Of a stretch of DNA of 32,500 nt, positions 7,978 through 19,100 are shown one piece after another (the stretch's first letter is position 1; every line of letters starts with the position of its first letter). The notes under the pieces are model-generated. The model was not told where the DNA came from. It worked only from the letters and a program-made list of their open reading frames with translations, and searched no databases. The stretch lies in contig CM031603.1 of the NCBI GenBank assembly GCA_018398815.1, forward strand, positions 2,691,812-2,724,311. The letters are read 5' to 3'. Position numbers and translations under genes: made by a program. This DNA comes from Conus ventricosus. Lineage: Eukaryota > Mollusca > Gastropoda > Neogastropoda > Conidae.

Positions 7978-10900
7978 ATTTGGATAAACCTGAACAACAT
8001 GTTTTTTATAAAATGAAAAATAATTTAGTAACTACACTTTTAAATCTGTTCTTTAAAAATATCAGCTGCGCTCTATATTAAAAACAAATGAAAATTTAAG
8101 CGTTTTTTCGGCTTTTTTCTTTTTCAATTTGAATGTTATTACGCCCACAGTTCTCCCCCTTTTTCCATGCAACGATTACCCTGTTACCTTGGGCCCCAAT
8201 CCATAAACCGTTTTTTTGTTGTAAATAATCATCAAGCCTAACATTGTGAAAAAAAAAAATTTTTAGCCCAAAGGGTCAACGTTGGATTTCCACCTCCCGC
8301 CTCCAAACAGTTTTTCTTATTTCATCAAAATGCTGATAAGGGTTTAAGCCCGCTACGAGATTGGTTGGGACACCCCAATCAAACATTGTCCTTTCGTTAT
8401 TTTTGGTTTAAAAAATTTTTCACTTCCTTTTGAAGGGTTCTTCATCTTCCACACAAAAATCCCTTTAAAGCGATCTTGCGCAACGCAAAACAAAAATTTC
8501 CCATATATTTCTCCCTGCTTTCTGGGATAGGGTTTAGATGATCACCTTTCGAATTTTGGGGAAATGTGCCCTCAAATGGTGCGAAAACAGCTCGCTAAGA
8601 AAGGTTCTAACAACTCAAACCTAACAGTTTTCAGAAATGCTTACTTTGTTTGGGTGTCGATGATCTGAAAAAACACTTTGATTCTTAAAATTAGTTATAA
8701 GACAATCGTCTTTAATGCCCCTTAAAAGTAGGGCGCATCCCTTTTTTAAAAAAAACTAAAACTAAGGGAAGGAAAAGCGTTTTCCCTACCAAAATTTAGG
8801 GCTACATACTTTTTGCCGTCTTTAGTATCTCCACCCCAATTCAATTTTTATGCTTCTCATTTTCGTTTCCTTGAAACGCAAACAGCCCTTTCATTCCCTT
8901 ACCATAACAGAAAGGTTAAAAAAAAACTGCATTGTGAAAGAAAATATTTCCTTTCCCCCCAATTTTTTTTTAGAAATTTTCTTTAAAGTTGCCCTCCCAG
9001 ATTCTGGGCAACTGTCCTGTTTGGGTCTGTTGTTAAACGGTTCTATTTAAAAGAAGACGCGCAGGGGCCTGGCACAATCAATCACCCCTCCTAAGCTGGG
9101 AAATTTGAAAGTAAGAATTTGACTCATCAAATAGAGGATTATTTGGAACAAAAATATTCCGTTTTTTTTTCCCTCACCCAGGGGCCTTTCAGTTTTCTTG
9201 CGGTCAAGAATCGAGCCTGTGCTTGTTGTGGCATTTTTTTGAAGCAAAAAAAAAAGTTAATTTTTTAAAAACGGGAGGAATTTTAAGCGAAGAAGATTAG
9301 AGTTTTTGATCGTGGAGACGATATAGTGAAAGATCCCTTTTTACACGGGTCGCTCAAGCCTCAATGCGCTAATTTAAAAAAAGTGCGGCGGAGCATTTTA
9401 CAAAAGTTTTTGGGGCCCAAAACCCCCGAATTTATAGACCCCAAAGATTTAAATTAGAAAATGGTCATTGGGCTTAAAAAACGTCAAGGCAACTTGTTCG
9501 GCTTTCAAAAAACCCGACCCATCAAATTTTTTAGCCAAGAGTACAATTAACAAAACCATGTGAAAGACAAAATCGCCTTTGGCATTGCTAACCGAAATTT
9601 GATAGGGAGGGAGTTGCTAAACTTCAAAACACGCTGAGGGAAATCCCCAAAACAACCAAAACAAAACAGAAATTAAAAAATTAATCAATCAAGATGAAAA
9701 AAAATGCAATAGAAACAGAAAAAATTTTTTCAGAAGAAACAGCGTTAAAAACTAACAACGACTCAAAACCCTACCCCGGGAAATAATGGCCCTTGATCGC
9801 TTTAAAAACCCTCAGAGCAATTAACAAACAAAAGCAAAACTGGGGAAAAATGGCATATAAGAAGAGAAAAAAAAAACTCGTTGAGCGATACCCGACTTAG
9901 GGCAGATATTTAAAAAAAGAATAACCCAAAGACTAAAAATCTTGAACAAGAAAGATCAGCAAGACAGAATGCTAACTACTAACCGAGACCAATACAACTC
10001 AAGGAAAGAATAAAAAAACTATCCGAAAAATTTATATGAAACACAACGCTACAGAAAAAGAAATCCGAACACTGTTTTAAAAGAGCAAGGAGTCACAAGC
10101 AAGCGTTATAACGCCTTAGGGTTTCAATAAGTACGTTGGGGTGGGTTTTCGGGGGGGTGGGGGCAAAATTCAGTCCCCCCCCCTCCCATCCCTATAAAAC
10201 ATGGGTAAAAAAACAGCTTGATCATTTGCGAGTTTATTTAAAAAAAATTTGCTGGTAAAAACCGTGGCGCTTTTCCAGGAAAAATTGGGGGGTATTGCAG
10301 CTGGCTTTTTCTCCCGCAAGCAAAGTAGTTTCTTTAAAGGGGGAGCACTTATGGCATTGTTCTCGTAAAAGTTGGGTTTCTATTTAGTAAGAAAAAACCA
10401 ATAATCCTAGGCCAGTTTAAACCAAAACAACGCTGTCTTTTTAAAATCTGGGCATCGCGAACAGAGTCCCGAGCTTGCTGATCTTTAATGGCTTTGGGGT
10501 TGAAAAATTCGGGGGTTAAAAACTTAAAAATTGGGTGTTCTTTTATTGTTTTTTTAAATTACTGGCCCCAAAATTTTTTTCGTTTTTTTTTCCCCAAACC
10601 CTTTTGTTTATTGCCTGCTAAAAAATTTCATTATTAAGTTTTATTATTTTCCTACCTGGGGCTAGCAAAGGCAGCAGTTAAAAACCCTGCCAACACAAAA
10701 ACACTTTCGCTTGCGATTGTAAAAAAAATTTTGGTACCTTTAAAATTGAAGGAAAAACAACGAAATTAAGGCGTCCTCTAAATTTTTAAGTATTTTTTTT
10801 GGCGCGCAAAGCCAGTAGAAGGATCAGGTTATGCTTGATCTTTCCTTGCTTGCGAACCTACAAACACCAAACTAAGTACGAAAAGGTTTTTTTTCGTTCT

Positions 10901-13160
10901 ATTTTCCCGCTCATTTGGCCCTTAGAATTCTAAATAAATGTTGTCCAGCGTTTTATTTTCTTGCTGTAGGGACCCCGGGGTCAAAATTTGCCAAAAAAAG
11001 GAAAAAATTAAAGGAGGGGCCAGTCAAAAGTTTTAAATTTCGTGCGGCCCCGAAAAAAAAAGGCGCCTAGGCCATGATTAGACCAACTTTTGTCAAAGCC
11101 TTTGATGTTAATATGAATTCGTTACAGATCCTTTTAAAAGCCCCCATGTCTATTCTGTTGCTAAGTGATTAAAAAGTTTGTCATTTGGAAGGCGCTTCAG
11201 TTCAGTCAAAATCGTCTAAAGGTGTAATAAAAAAAGAAATCTGTACACTGACCCAAACCAAAGGGTCAAAAGGGGGGATTTAAATGATCGGCAACGACAC
11301 TCCACATCCAATTTATGCCAAAACACAGCAAATTTTTAAAGTCTGAAAAACTGCATCGGGTGACTAAAAAACGCTTTCTTTATGTGGGCGTTTTCAATAG
11401 GGGTTAAATATCTGCTTAATGAGTACTCACCTTTTTTTGAAAAAGGCAGTCTGGGTCCAGCAATTTTAAAGTATCATTGCAAAATTTTTAAGATTGAAAG
11501 CGGCCAACAAAAATTTTGCACCCTATATTGAATGCCTCATTTTTTTTTCGTTAAAAAAAATTTTTGTAACAATAACAACCCAAGACCGTCCTTCGTTTTT
11601 AGAACATGCTATTGATAACGAAAGCGGGGCCAAAAAAGGTTTCACTTCAAAAATTTTAAAAAAAGTCTTGGTTTTAAAATAACTGAATCCAAGAAATAAA
11701 AAAACGATTCTAAAAGTTTAACAAATCGGGGGGCAAAGTTAGCCAGTTAACCAACCCAGAATTACGGTTTTTGCTCACTAAAAGAAGCAATGAGTAACTT
11801 CGAATTACTCTCAAACTTAACAAAGGGGAAATCTAAAAACAATATTAAAATTCAAACCTAAAAGAATGTACATTCCTTTTTTAGTAGACTACTAAATGTT
11901 AGGCTTTGAAGCTGACAATCAAATTTTTGATTTCACCAAAAAAAACTACTTATGAGGAGAAAATCCCCCGTCTTTGAATAAAATTTATTACTTGTTCTTT
12001 GGGCGAGCTAAGCACTGATGAAAACTTTTTGAGGAAGCCCCCAACTGTTTTAAGAGCTCTTTCCCCAGGGAAAGCTGCATATTTCATTAGAAAATTTTAC
12101 AATTCCCAATTTACAGTTTAAAAGAAGTTTGTGGGAGGGTCGGACATTTTTTATAAAAATCAAAGACAAAACGGGAAATCGAAAATGTGATAACCGCACA
12201 TTGTTTTGGAAATAAAAAATACGTTGTACAAAACATGTCGCGGGGCCGAAGAATCCGAGTTACATTTCGCCTGAAGGTGTAAAACTTAGAATTAAAAGAC
12301 CTTTAGATGTTGCGGACTTTGAAACAGAACGGTGAGATAGGGGGTTGTATGTTTTTTATCACAAAATGGTGATTTTAAACGCAAAAGGTTGGCGACAGTA
12401 AAAAGTTTCCTAAACTAGAACACTGGCAATCTAGAAGCAAAAATTTGGGTCAGTATGATTATAAAATATTCGAAAAACCTACCTCAAATGGCACTTAAAA
12501 CCCATATTTAGAAGGGGAAATAAAATTTGAATTTCAAACCCCTTTTAAAATTTTTACCTCAAAAAATTTAGAAAAGCATTCAACTCGGGCCCTTTACATG
12601 TAAGTCTTATGCCGGGACAATAGTGGGAAAAAAAATTTGAAAAAACCCGTAGGGGAAAAAAGCATACATCCTCCACAGAAAAAAAACATTTTGTAAAAAA
12701 AGCTTCTACAAAATTTACAGTTTTTTCCAAGCAGAAAATTAGGGACCTTCACAAGAAAATTTTAAAATTTTTGCTTTAAGATGTGGGGGAGGGATGGGGG
12801 TTTTGGGCGTTAGTGATGCCTTAAAAAAGGAATTAATTTTCTGCAAAAATTAGACGTTAAAGCCTTAACGTTTTGTCGTCTTCTTCACAAAGGCAGGAAA
12901 TTTTAAAATCATAACAAAAGCCAAAACCCAAGTTGCTTAAATAGAAACAATCTTTCAAACTAAAATTTGGTTAATCTTAAACATTTGGCCCCCGTAGGGG
13001 TTTTTTTATACTGAAAAATTTTAAAAGGGGTATGATAAAAATAATAACTGGGTTAGATTAAATTCGTTTTTAAAACTATGGGGTTAACTTATGATAAAAA
13101 CCCCCCCATTTTTCAATGATTTTTGGGCAAAATGGTTTGGAAAAAACAAATTTTCCCCGA
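6590..13160. other. Low-accuracy sequence block across the Polinton interior
   Basis: Texture changes sharply here. Runs of 4-9 of any base (A, C, G or T) occur every few dozen bases, and frames change constantly with no open frame above about 95 codons in 6.5 kb. Clear Polinton genes flank it on both sides and recognisable patches enter it from each edge. Beyond the PolB patches, readable protein-like stretches exist on the plus strand at about 9640-10,120 (Lys/Gln/Glu/Asn-rich, coiled-coil-like) and about 11,840-12,560 (such as VKLRIKRPLDVADFETE near 12,280), and on the minus strand around 8330-8420 (AGLNPYQHFDEIRKT) and 9130-9240. I cannot assign these. The family's capsid proteins and protease would be expected in this interval. 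Confidence 0.7.
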
Positions 13161-13684
13161 CCTGTTACAAAACAGTTTTTTCGTTATAATTTTAATCATA
13201 TTGTGATTTTCTGTCCAACACTTAAATGGAACAAAGCATATCATGATAGAAGGTTTATATGGACAGATGATGAAATATATTTAGTTGATCCCAGCAATAA
13301 ACTGAGTGAATGTCTAGAACGCTTTTTTATATTGTTTGAGGAACGCAGACGCTATTTATTATAGATGACTGTTCAGCAGAAAAAGACATAGTTAAAAAGA
13401 GAAACACTTTGTCGAAACTAGCTTTCAGCGGAAGACATGCTCGGATAAGTGTGTGGATTTTATGTCAGAAATATAACTCAGTTTTAAAAGACTTTAGAGA
13501 ACAGTTAAAGACTGTAGTGTTATTTCACATGAAAGACAGAGACTCATTTGAAGAATGTTTGCGCGAAAATGATGTTATTGAAAACGATCAAGAAAAACAT
13601 AGGATTAAACAAAAACTAAAATCTGAAAAGTTTAGTAAATTAGTATTAAAAACGGATAACCCTGCACAGTATGTTTGTTTGTAG
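13116..13684 (+). pseudogene. FtsK/A32-like packaging ATPase of the Polinton-type element, frameshifted
   Basis: This P-loop ATPase would pump the element's DNA into capsids. A distorted Walker A (GQNGLEKTNF where the family has GxxGxGKT) lies near 13,123-13,155, followed by HIVIFCPTLKWNKAY. A frameshift near 13,350 splits the gene at the Walker B strand: IIDDC is read in the second frame just before 13,370. The second piece carries KLAFSGRHARISVWILCQKYN (sensor/arginine region typical of A32-like ATPases) and LKDFREQLKTVVLFHMKDRD, ending with TAG at 13,682-13,684. The 5' end lies in the poor-quality block, so the true start is unknown; the Walker A changes may be base-calling error. Confidence 0.75.
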
Positions 13685-13720
13685 ATAATCGTTATTTTTT
13701 GGGTATTGAAGTCTTACTTG

Positions 13721-13814
13721 GCAGAGAACAGGAAAACCTTTATTCTGGCTCACTTTCGCCCGAAACTGGTTGAGGGCGAAAGTGAGCCAGAATGAAGGTT
13801 TTCCTGTTCTCTGC
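13721..13814. repeat. Large hairpin: 41-bp inverted repeat with 12-bp loop
   Basis: Arms 13,721-13,761 and 13,774-13,814 are complementary except at one position, around a loop GAAACTGGTTGA. It starts 36 bp after the ATPase stop and contains no ORF. It could be a foldback element, a terminal structure of the Polinton-type element, or an inverted-duplication assembly artefact. Confidence 0.9.
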
Positions 13815-13988
13815 TGAAGAGCTATGCCACATTTCCTACAGTCATGGTGATCTTTAAGAAGAATGCAGTCTTTATTCCATTGTACCTGGGTTCACGGAAA
13901 TGGCCTGAGTGGAAGCTGAAGAGCTATGCCACATTTCCTACAGTCATGGTGATCTTTAAGAAGAATGCAGTCTTTATTCCATTGTACC
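13813..13988. repeat. 74-bp direct duplication (13,813-13,886 and 13,915-13,988)
   Basis: Two identical 74-bp copies beginning GCTGAAGAGCTATGCC and ending CCATTGTACC are separated by 28 bp. The first overlaps the right arm of the hairpin by two bases. Identity implies a recent duplication or an assembly join. Confidence 0.9.
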
Positions 13989-14030
13989 CTAGCAGTCCCC
14001 ACACAGAATCAGTTCAGGGCTGTCATGGAA

Positions 14031-14056
14031 AAAAACAAACAAACAAACAAACAAAA
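14031..14056. repeat. (CAAA)n microsatellite
   Basis: AAAAACAAACAAACAAACAAACAAAA, about five tetranucleotide units. Confidence 0.9.
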
Positions 14057-14092
14057 TGATACTGTAACACAAAATGAAGACATTACCAATAC

Positions 14093-14279
14093 CTAGCTGT
14101 CAACTTCTCCACTATCAACTTACGTCAACTTCTCTACTGTCAACTTACGTCAACTTCTCTACTGTCAACTGATGTTAACTTCTCTACTGTCAACTTACGT
14201 CAACTTCTCTACTGTCAACTGATGTTAACTTCTCTACTATCAACTTCTCTACTGTCAACTTATGTTAACTTCTCCACTG
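14093..14279. repeat. 25-bp minisatellite
   Basis: About seven imperfect copies of a unit like AACTTCTCTACTGTC followed by AACTTACGTC, with an alternate ending AACTGATGTT and one shorter copy. Variants alternate (TACGTC / GATGTT), hinting at a two-unit period. The following 150 bp to 14,432 hold nothing I recognise. Confidence 0.85.
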
Positions 14280-14432
14280 AAAGAACAATCCACCTGGCAT
14301 AAGAACATCCACACAAGTCAGGCAAACAATTCAGCATAGAGTGGAAAACAATCAGCTGGCCAGAGTACCAATATGAAGACACTTCCACAGCAAAATGAAG
14401 CACACCACATGCCCCTGGTGGTCCCTGGAGTC

Positions 14433-15792
14433 GAGATGCAATGATGTATAACCCTGTATGACAGTTTATCTCTGGATGACACAGAGCAGATAGGCGAGAT
14501 GCAATGATATATAAAACCCTGTACGACAGTTTATCTCTGGATGACACAGAGCAGATAGGCGAGATGCAATGATATATAAAACCATGTATGACAGTTTATC
14601 TCTGGATGACACAGAGGAGATAGACGAGATGCAATGATATAAAACCCTGTATGACAGTTTATCTCTGGAAGACACAGAGGAGATAGGCGAGATGCAATGA
14701 TATATAAAACCCTGTACGACAGTTTATCTCTGGAAGACACAAAGGAGATAGGCGAGATGCAATGATATATAAAACCCTGTTAGACAGTTTATCTCTGGAA
14801 GACACAGAGGAGATAGGCGAGATGCAATGATATATAAAACCCTGAATGACAGTTTATCTCTGGATGACACAGAGGAGATAGGCGAGATGCAATGATATAT
14901 AAAACCCTGTATGACAGTTTATCTCTGGAAGACACAGAGGAGATAGGCGAGATGCAATGATATATAAAACCCTGTACGACAGTTTATCTCTGGAAGACAC
15001 AGAGGAGATAGGCGAGATGCAATGATATATAAAACCCTGAATGACAGTTTATCTCTGGATGACACAGAGGAGATAGGCGAGATGCAATGATATATAAAAC
15101 CCTGTACGACAGTTTATCTCTGGAAGACACAGAGGAGATAGGCGAGATGCAATGATATATAAAACCCTGTACGACAGTTTATCTCTGGAAGACACAGAGG
15201 AGATAGGCGAGATGCAATGATATATAAAACCCTGTACGACAGTTTATCTCTGGATGACACAGAGGAGATAGGCGAGATGCAATGATGTATAAAACCCTGT
15301 ACGACAGTTTATCTCTGGATGACACAGAGGAGATAGGCGAGATGCGATGATATATAAAACCCTGTACGACAGTTTATCTCTGGATGACACAGAGGAGATA
15401 GGCGAGATGCAATGATATATAAAACCCTGTACGGCAGTTTATCTCTGGAAGACACAGAGGAGATAGGTGAGATGCAATGATATATATATAAAACCCTGTA
15501 CGACAGTTTATCTCTGGAAGACACAGAGCAGATAGGCGAGATGCAATGATATATAAAACCCTGTACGACAGTTTATCTCTGGAAGACACAGAGGAGATAG
15601 GCGAGATGCAATGATATATAAAACCCTGTACGACAGTTTATCTCTGGAAGACACAGAGGAGATAGGCGAGATGCAATGATATAAAACCCTGTACAACAGT
15701 TTATCTCTGGATGACACAGACGAGATAGGCGAGATGCAATGATATATAAAACCCTGTACGACAGTTTATCTCTGGATGACACAGAGCAGATG
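14433..15792. repeat. 65-bp satellite, about 21 copies
   Basis: The unit contains GAGATGCAATGATATATAAAAC, CCTGTACGACAGTTTATCTC and TGGAAGACACAGAGGAGATAGGC. Copies are highly similar; recurrent variants are TGGATGACA/TGGAAGACA, GAGCAG/GAGGAG and TGTACGA/TGTATGA/TGAATGA, and one copy near 15,480 has extra TA units. Because 65 is not a multiple of three, open frames cycle through all frames and are not genes. Each unit carries a GATATATAAAA block resembling a TATA box; no role is shown. Confidence 0.95.
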
Positions 15793-16154
15793 GGAGTGGC
15801 AAAAGCTGCTGCTGTCCAACATCCCACACACGTTTAAAGTCTACAGACTGGCACATCTCTGAAGGTCATCTTCTATCCTTCCTCCCTCCCATAGACTGAC
15901 CACACTCTCACTATTCTTCTGTCACTTATAATAGGGGATTTACATACAACTGAGTGGGGGGGGGGGGGGGGGGGGACTAAACTACATGAAGAAAGATTAT
16001 GGATAACAACCCTTCAAAAAATCATATTCTTGTAACTGACTTTTCTACTGAGCCTGGGAGACCCTTGACTCAGAAACGTTGATGGTCTTGGCCCCAAAAG
16101 CTTGTTAGGTCAGAGGTTCCAGTCTTTGACAGTTCATGGCAACAAGCTGGCCTG
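15793..16154. other. Unique spacer between two satellites, with a G20 run
   Basis: No gene is recognised. A run of 20 G lies at 15,956-15,975; such runs are poorly sequenced and could hide an assembly join. The last part (from about 16,150) passes into the 60-bp array. Confidence 0.5.
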
Positions 16155-19100
16155 TCTGAACCATGTCCTACAGTAGATCTACGTCAACAGACATCCACTG
16201 GCCTGTCTGAACCATGTCCTGCAGTACATCTGGGTGAACAGACAGGCACTGGCCTGTCTGAACTGAGTGAACCATGTCCTGCAGTACATCTGGGTGAACA
16301 GACATCCACTGGCCTGTCTGAACCATGTCCTGCAGTACATCTGGGTGAACAGACAGGCACTGGCATGTCTGAACTGAGTGAACCATGTCCTGCAGTACAT
16401 CTGGGTGAACAGACATCCACTGGCCTGTCTGAACTGAGTGAACCATGTCCTACAGTAGATCTGGGTGAACAGACATCCACTGGCCTGTCTGAACTGAGTG
16501 AACCATGTCCTACAGTAGATCTGGGTGAACAGACAGGCACTGGCATGTCTGAACTGAGTGAACCATGTCCTACAGTAGATCTGGGTGAACAGACATCCAC
16601 TGGCCTGTCTGAACTGAGTGAACCATGTCCTATAGTAGATCTGGGTGAACAGACATCCACTGGCCTGTCTGAACTGAGTGAACCATGTCCTACAGTAGAT
16701 CTGGGTGAACAGACATCCACTGGCCTGTCTGAACTGAGTGAACCATGTCCTACAGTAGATCTGGGTGAACAGACATCCACTGGCCTGTCTGAACTGAGTG
16801 AACCATGTCCTACAGTAGATCTGGGTGAACAGACAGGCACTGGCATGTCTGAACTGAGTGAACCATGTCCTACAGTAGATCTGGGTGAACAGACATCCAC
16901 TGGCCTGTCTGAACTGAGTGAACCATGTCCTACAGTAGATCTGGGTGAACAGACAGGCACTGGCATGTCTGAACTGAGTGAACCATGTCCTACAGTAGAT
17001 CTGGGAGAACAGACAGGCACTGGCATGTCTGAACTGAGTGAACCATGTCCTGCAGTACATCTGGGTTAACAGACAGGCACTGGCATGTCTGAACTGAGTG
17101 AACCATGTCCTACAGTAGATCTGGGTGAACAGACAGGCACTGGCATGTCTGAACTGAGTGAACCATGTCCTACAGTAGATCTGGGTGAACAGACAGGCAC
17201 TGGCATGTCTGAACTGAGTGAACCATGTCCTGCAGTACATCTGGGTTAACAGACAGGCACTGGCATGTCTGAACTGAGTGAACCATGTCCTGCAGTACAT
17301 CTGGGTTAACAGACATCCACTGGCCTGTCTGAACTGAGTGAACCATGTCCTGCAGTAGATCTGGGTTAACAGACAGGCACTGGCATGTCTGAACTGAGTG
17401 AACCATGTCCTACAGTACATCTGGGTGAACAGACATCCACTGGCATGTCTGAACTGAGTGAACCATGTCCTGCAGTACATCTGGGTGAACAGACATCCAC
17501 TGGCCTGTCTGAACTGAGTGAACCATGTCCTACAGTACATCTGGGTTAACAGACAGGCACTGGCATGTCTGAACTGAGTGAACCATGTCCTGCAGTACAT
17601 CTGGGTGAACAGACATCCACTGGCCTGTCTGAACTGAGTGAACCATGTCCTGCAGTAGATCTGGGTTAACAGACAGGCACTGGCATGTCTGAACTGAGTG
17701 AACCATGTCCTACAGTAGATCTGGGTGAACAGACAGGCACTGGCATGTCTGAACTGTGTGAACCATGTCCTGCAGTACATCTGGGTGAACAGACATCCAC
17801 TGGCCTGTCTGAACTGAGTGAACCATGTCCTACAGTACATCTGGGTTAACAGACAGGCACTGGCATGTCTGAACTGAGTGAACCATGTCCTGCAGTACAT
17901 CTGGGTGAACAGACATCCACTGGCCTGTCTGAACTGAGTGAACCATGTCCTACAGTACATCTGGGTTAACAGACAGGCACTGGCATGTCTGAACTGAGTG
18001 AACCATGTCCTGCAGTACATCTGGGTGAACAGACATCCACTGGCCTGTCTGAACTGAGTGAACCATGTCCTGCAGTAGATCTGGGTTAACAGACAGGCAC
18101 TGGCATGTCTGAACTGAGTGAACCATGTCCTACAGTAGATCTGGGTGAACAGACAGGCACTGGCATGTCTGAACTGAGTGAACCATGTCCTGCAGTACAT
18201 CTGGGTGAACAGACAGGCACTGGCATGTCTGAACTGAGTGAACCATGTCCTACAGTACATCTGGGTGAACAGACATCCACTGGCCTGTCTGAACTGAGTG
18301 AACCATGTCCTACAGTAGATCTGGGTGAACAGACAGGCACTGGCATGTCTGAACTGAGTGAACCATGTCCTACAGTAGATCTGGGAGAACAGACATCCAC
18401 TGGCCTGTCTGAACTGAGTGAACCATGTCCTACAGTAGATCTGGGTGAACAGACATCCACTGGCCTGTCTGAACTGAGTGAACCATGTCCTACAGTAGAT
18501 CTGGGTGAACAGACATCCACTGGCCTGTCTGAACTGAGTGAATCATGTCCTACAGTAGATCTGGGTGAACAGACATCCACTGGCCTGTCTGAACTGAGTG
18601 AACCATGTCCTACAGTAGATCTGGTGAACAGACAGGCACTGGCATGTCTGAACTGAGTGAACCATGTCCTACAGTAGATCTGGGTGAACAGACAGGCACT
18701 GGCATGTCTGAACTGAGTGAACCATGTCCTGCAGTACATCTGGGTTAACAGACAGGCACTGGCATGTCTGAACTGAGTGAACCATGTCCTACAGTAGATC
18801 TGGGTGAACAGACAGGCACTGGCATGTCTGAACTGAGTGAACCATGTCCTACAGTAGATCTGGGTGAACAGACAGGCACTGGCATGTCTGAACTGAGTGA
18901 ACCATGTCCTGCAGTACATCTTGGTTAACAGACATCCACTGGCATGTCTGAACTGAGTGAACCATGTCCTGCAGTACATCTGGCTGAACAGACATCCACT
19001 GGCATGTCTGAACTGAGTGAACCATGTCCTGCAGTACATCTGGGTGAACAGACAGGCACTGGCATGTCTGAACTGAGTGAACCATGTCCTGCAGTACATC

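Noticed and set aside
8850..9247. 66-codon ORFs on both strands in the low-accuracy block
   Set aside because: They are AT-rich and homopolymer-derived; frames there are not trustworthy.
14260..15827. Overlapping 65-95 codon minus-strand ORFs in the 65-bp array
   Set aside because: They repeat with the satellite and shift frame each unit, as expected when the period is not divisible by three.
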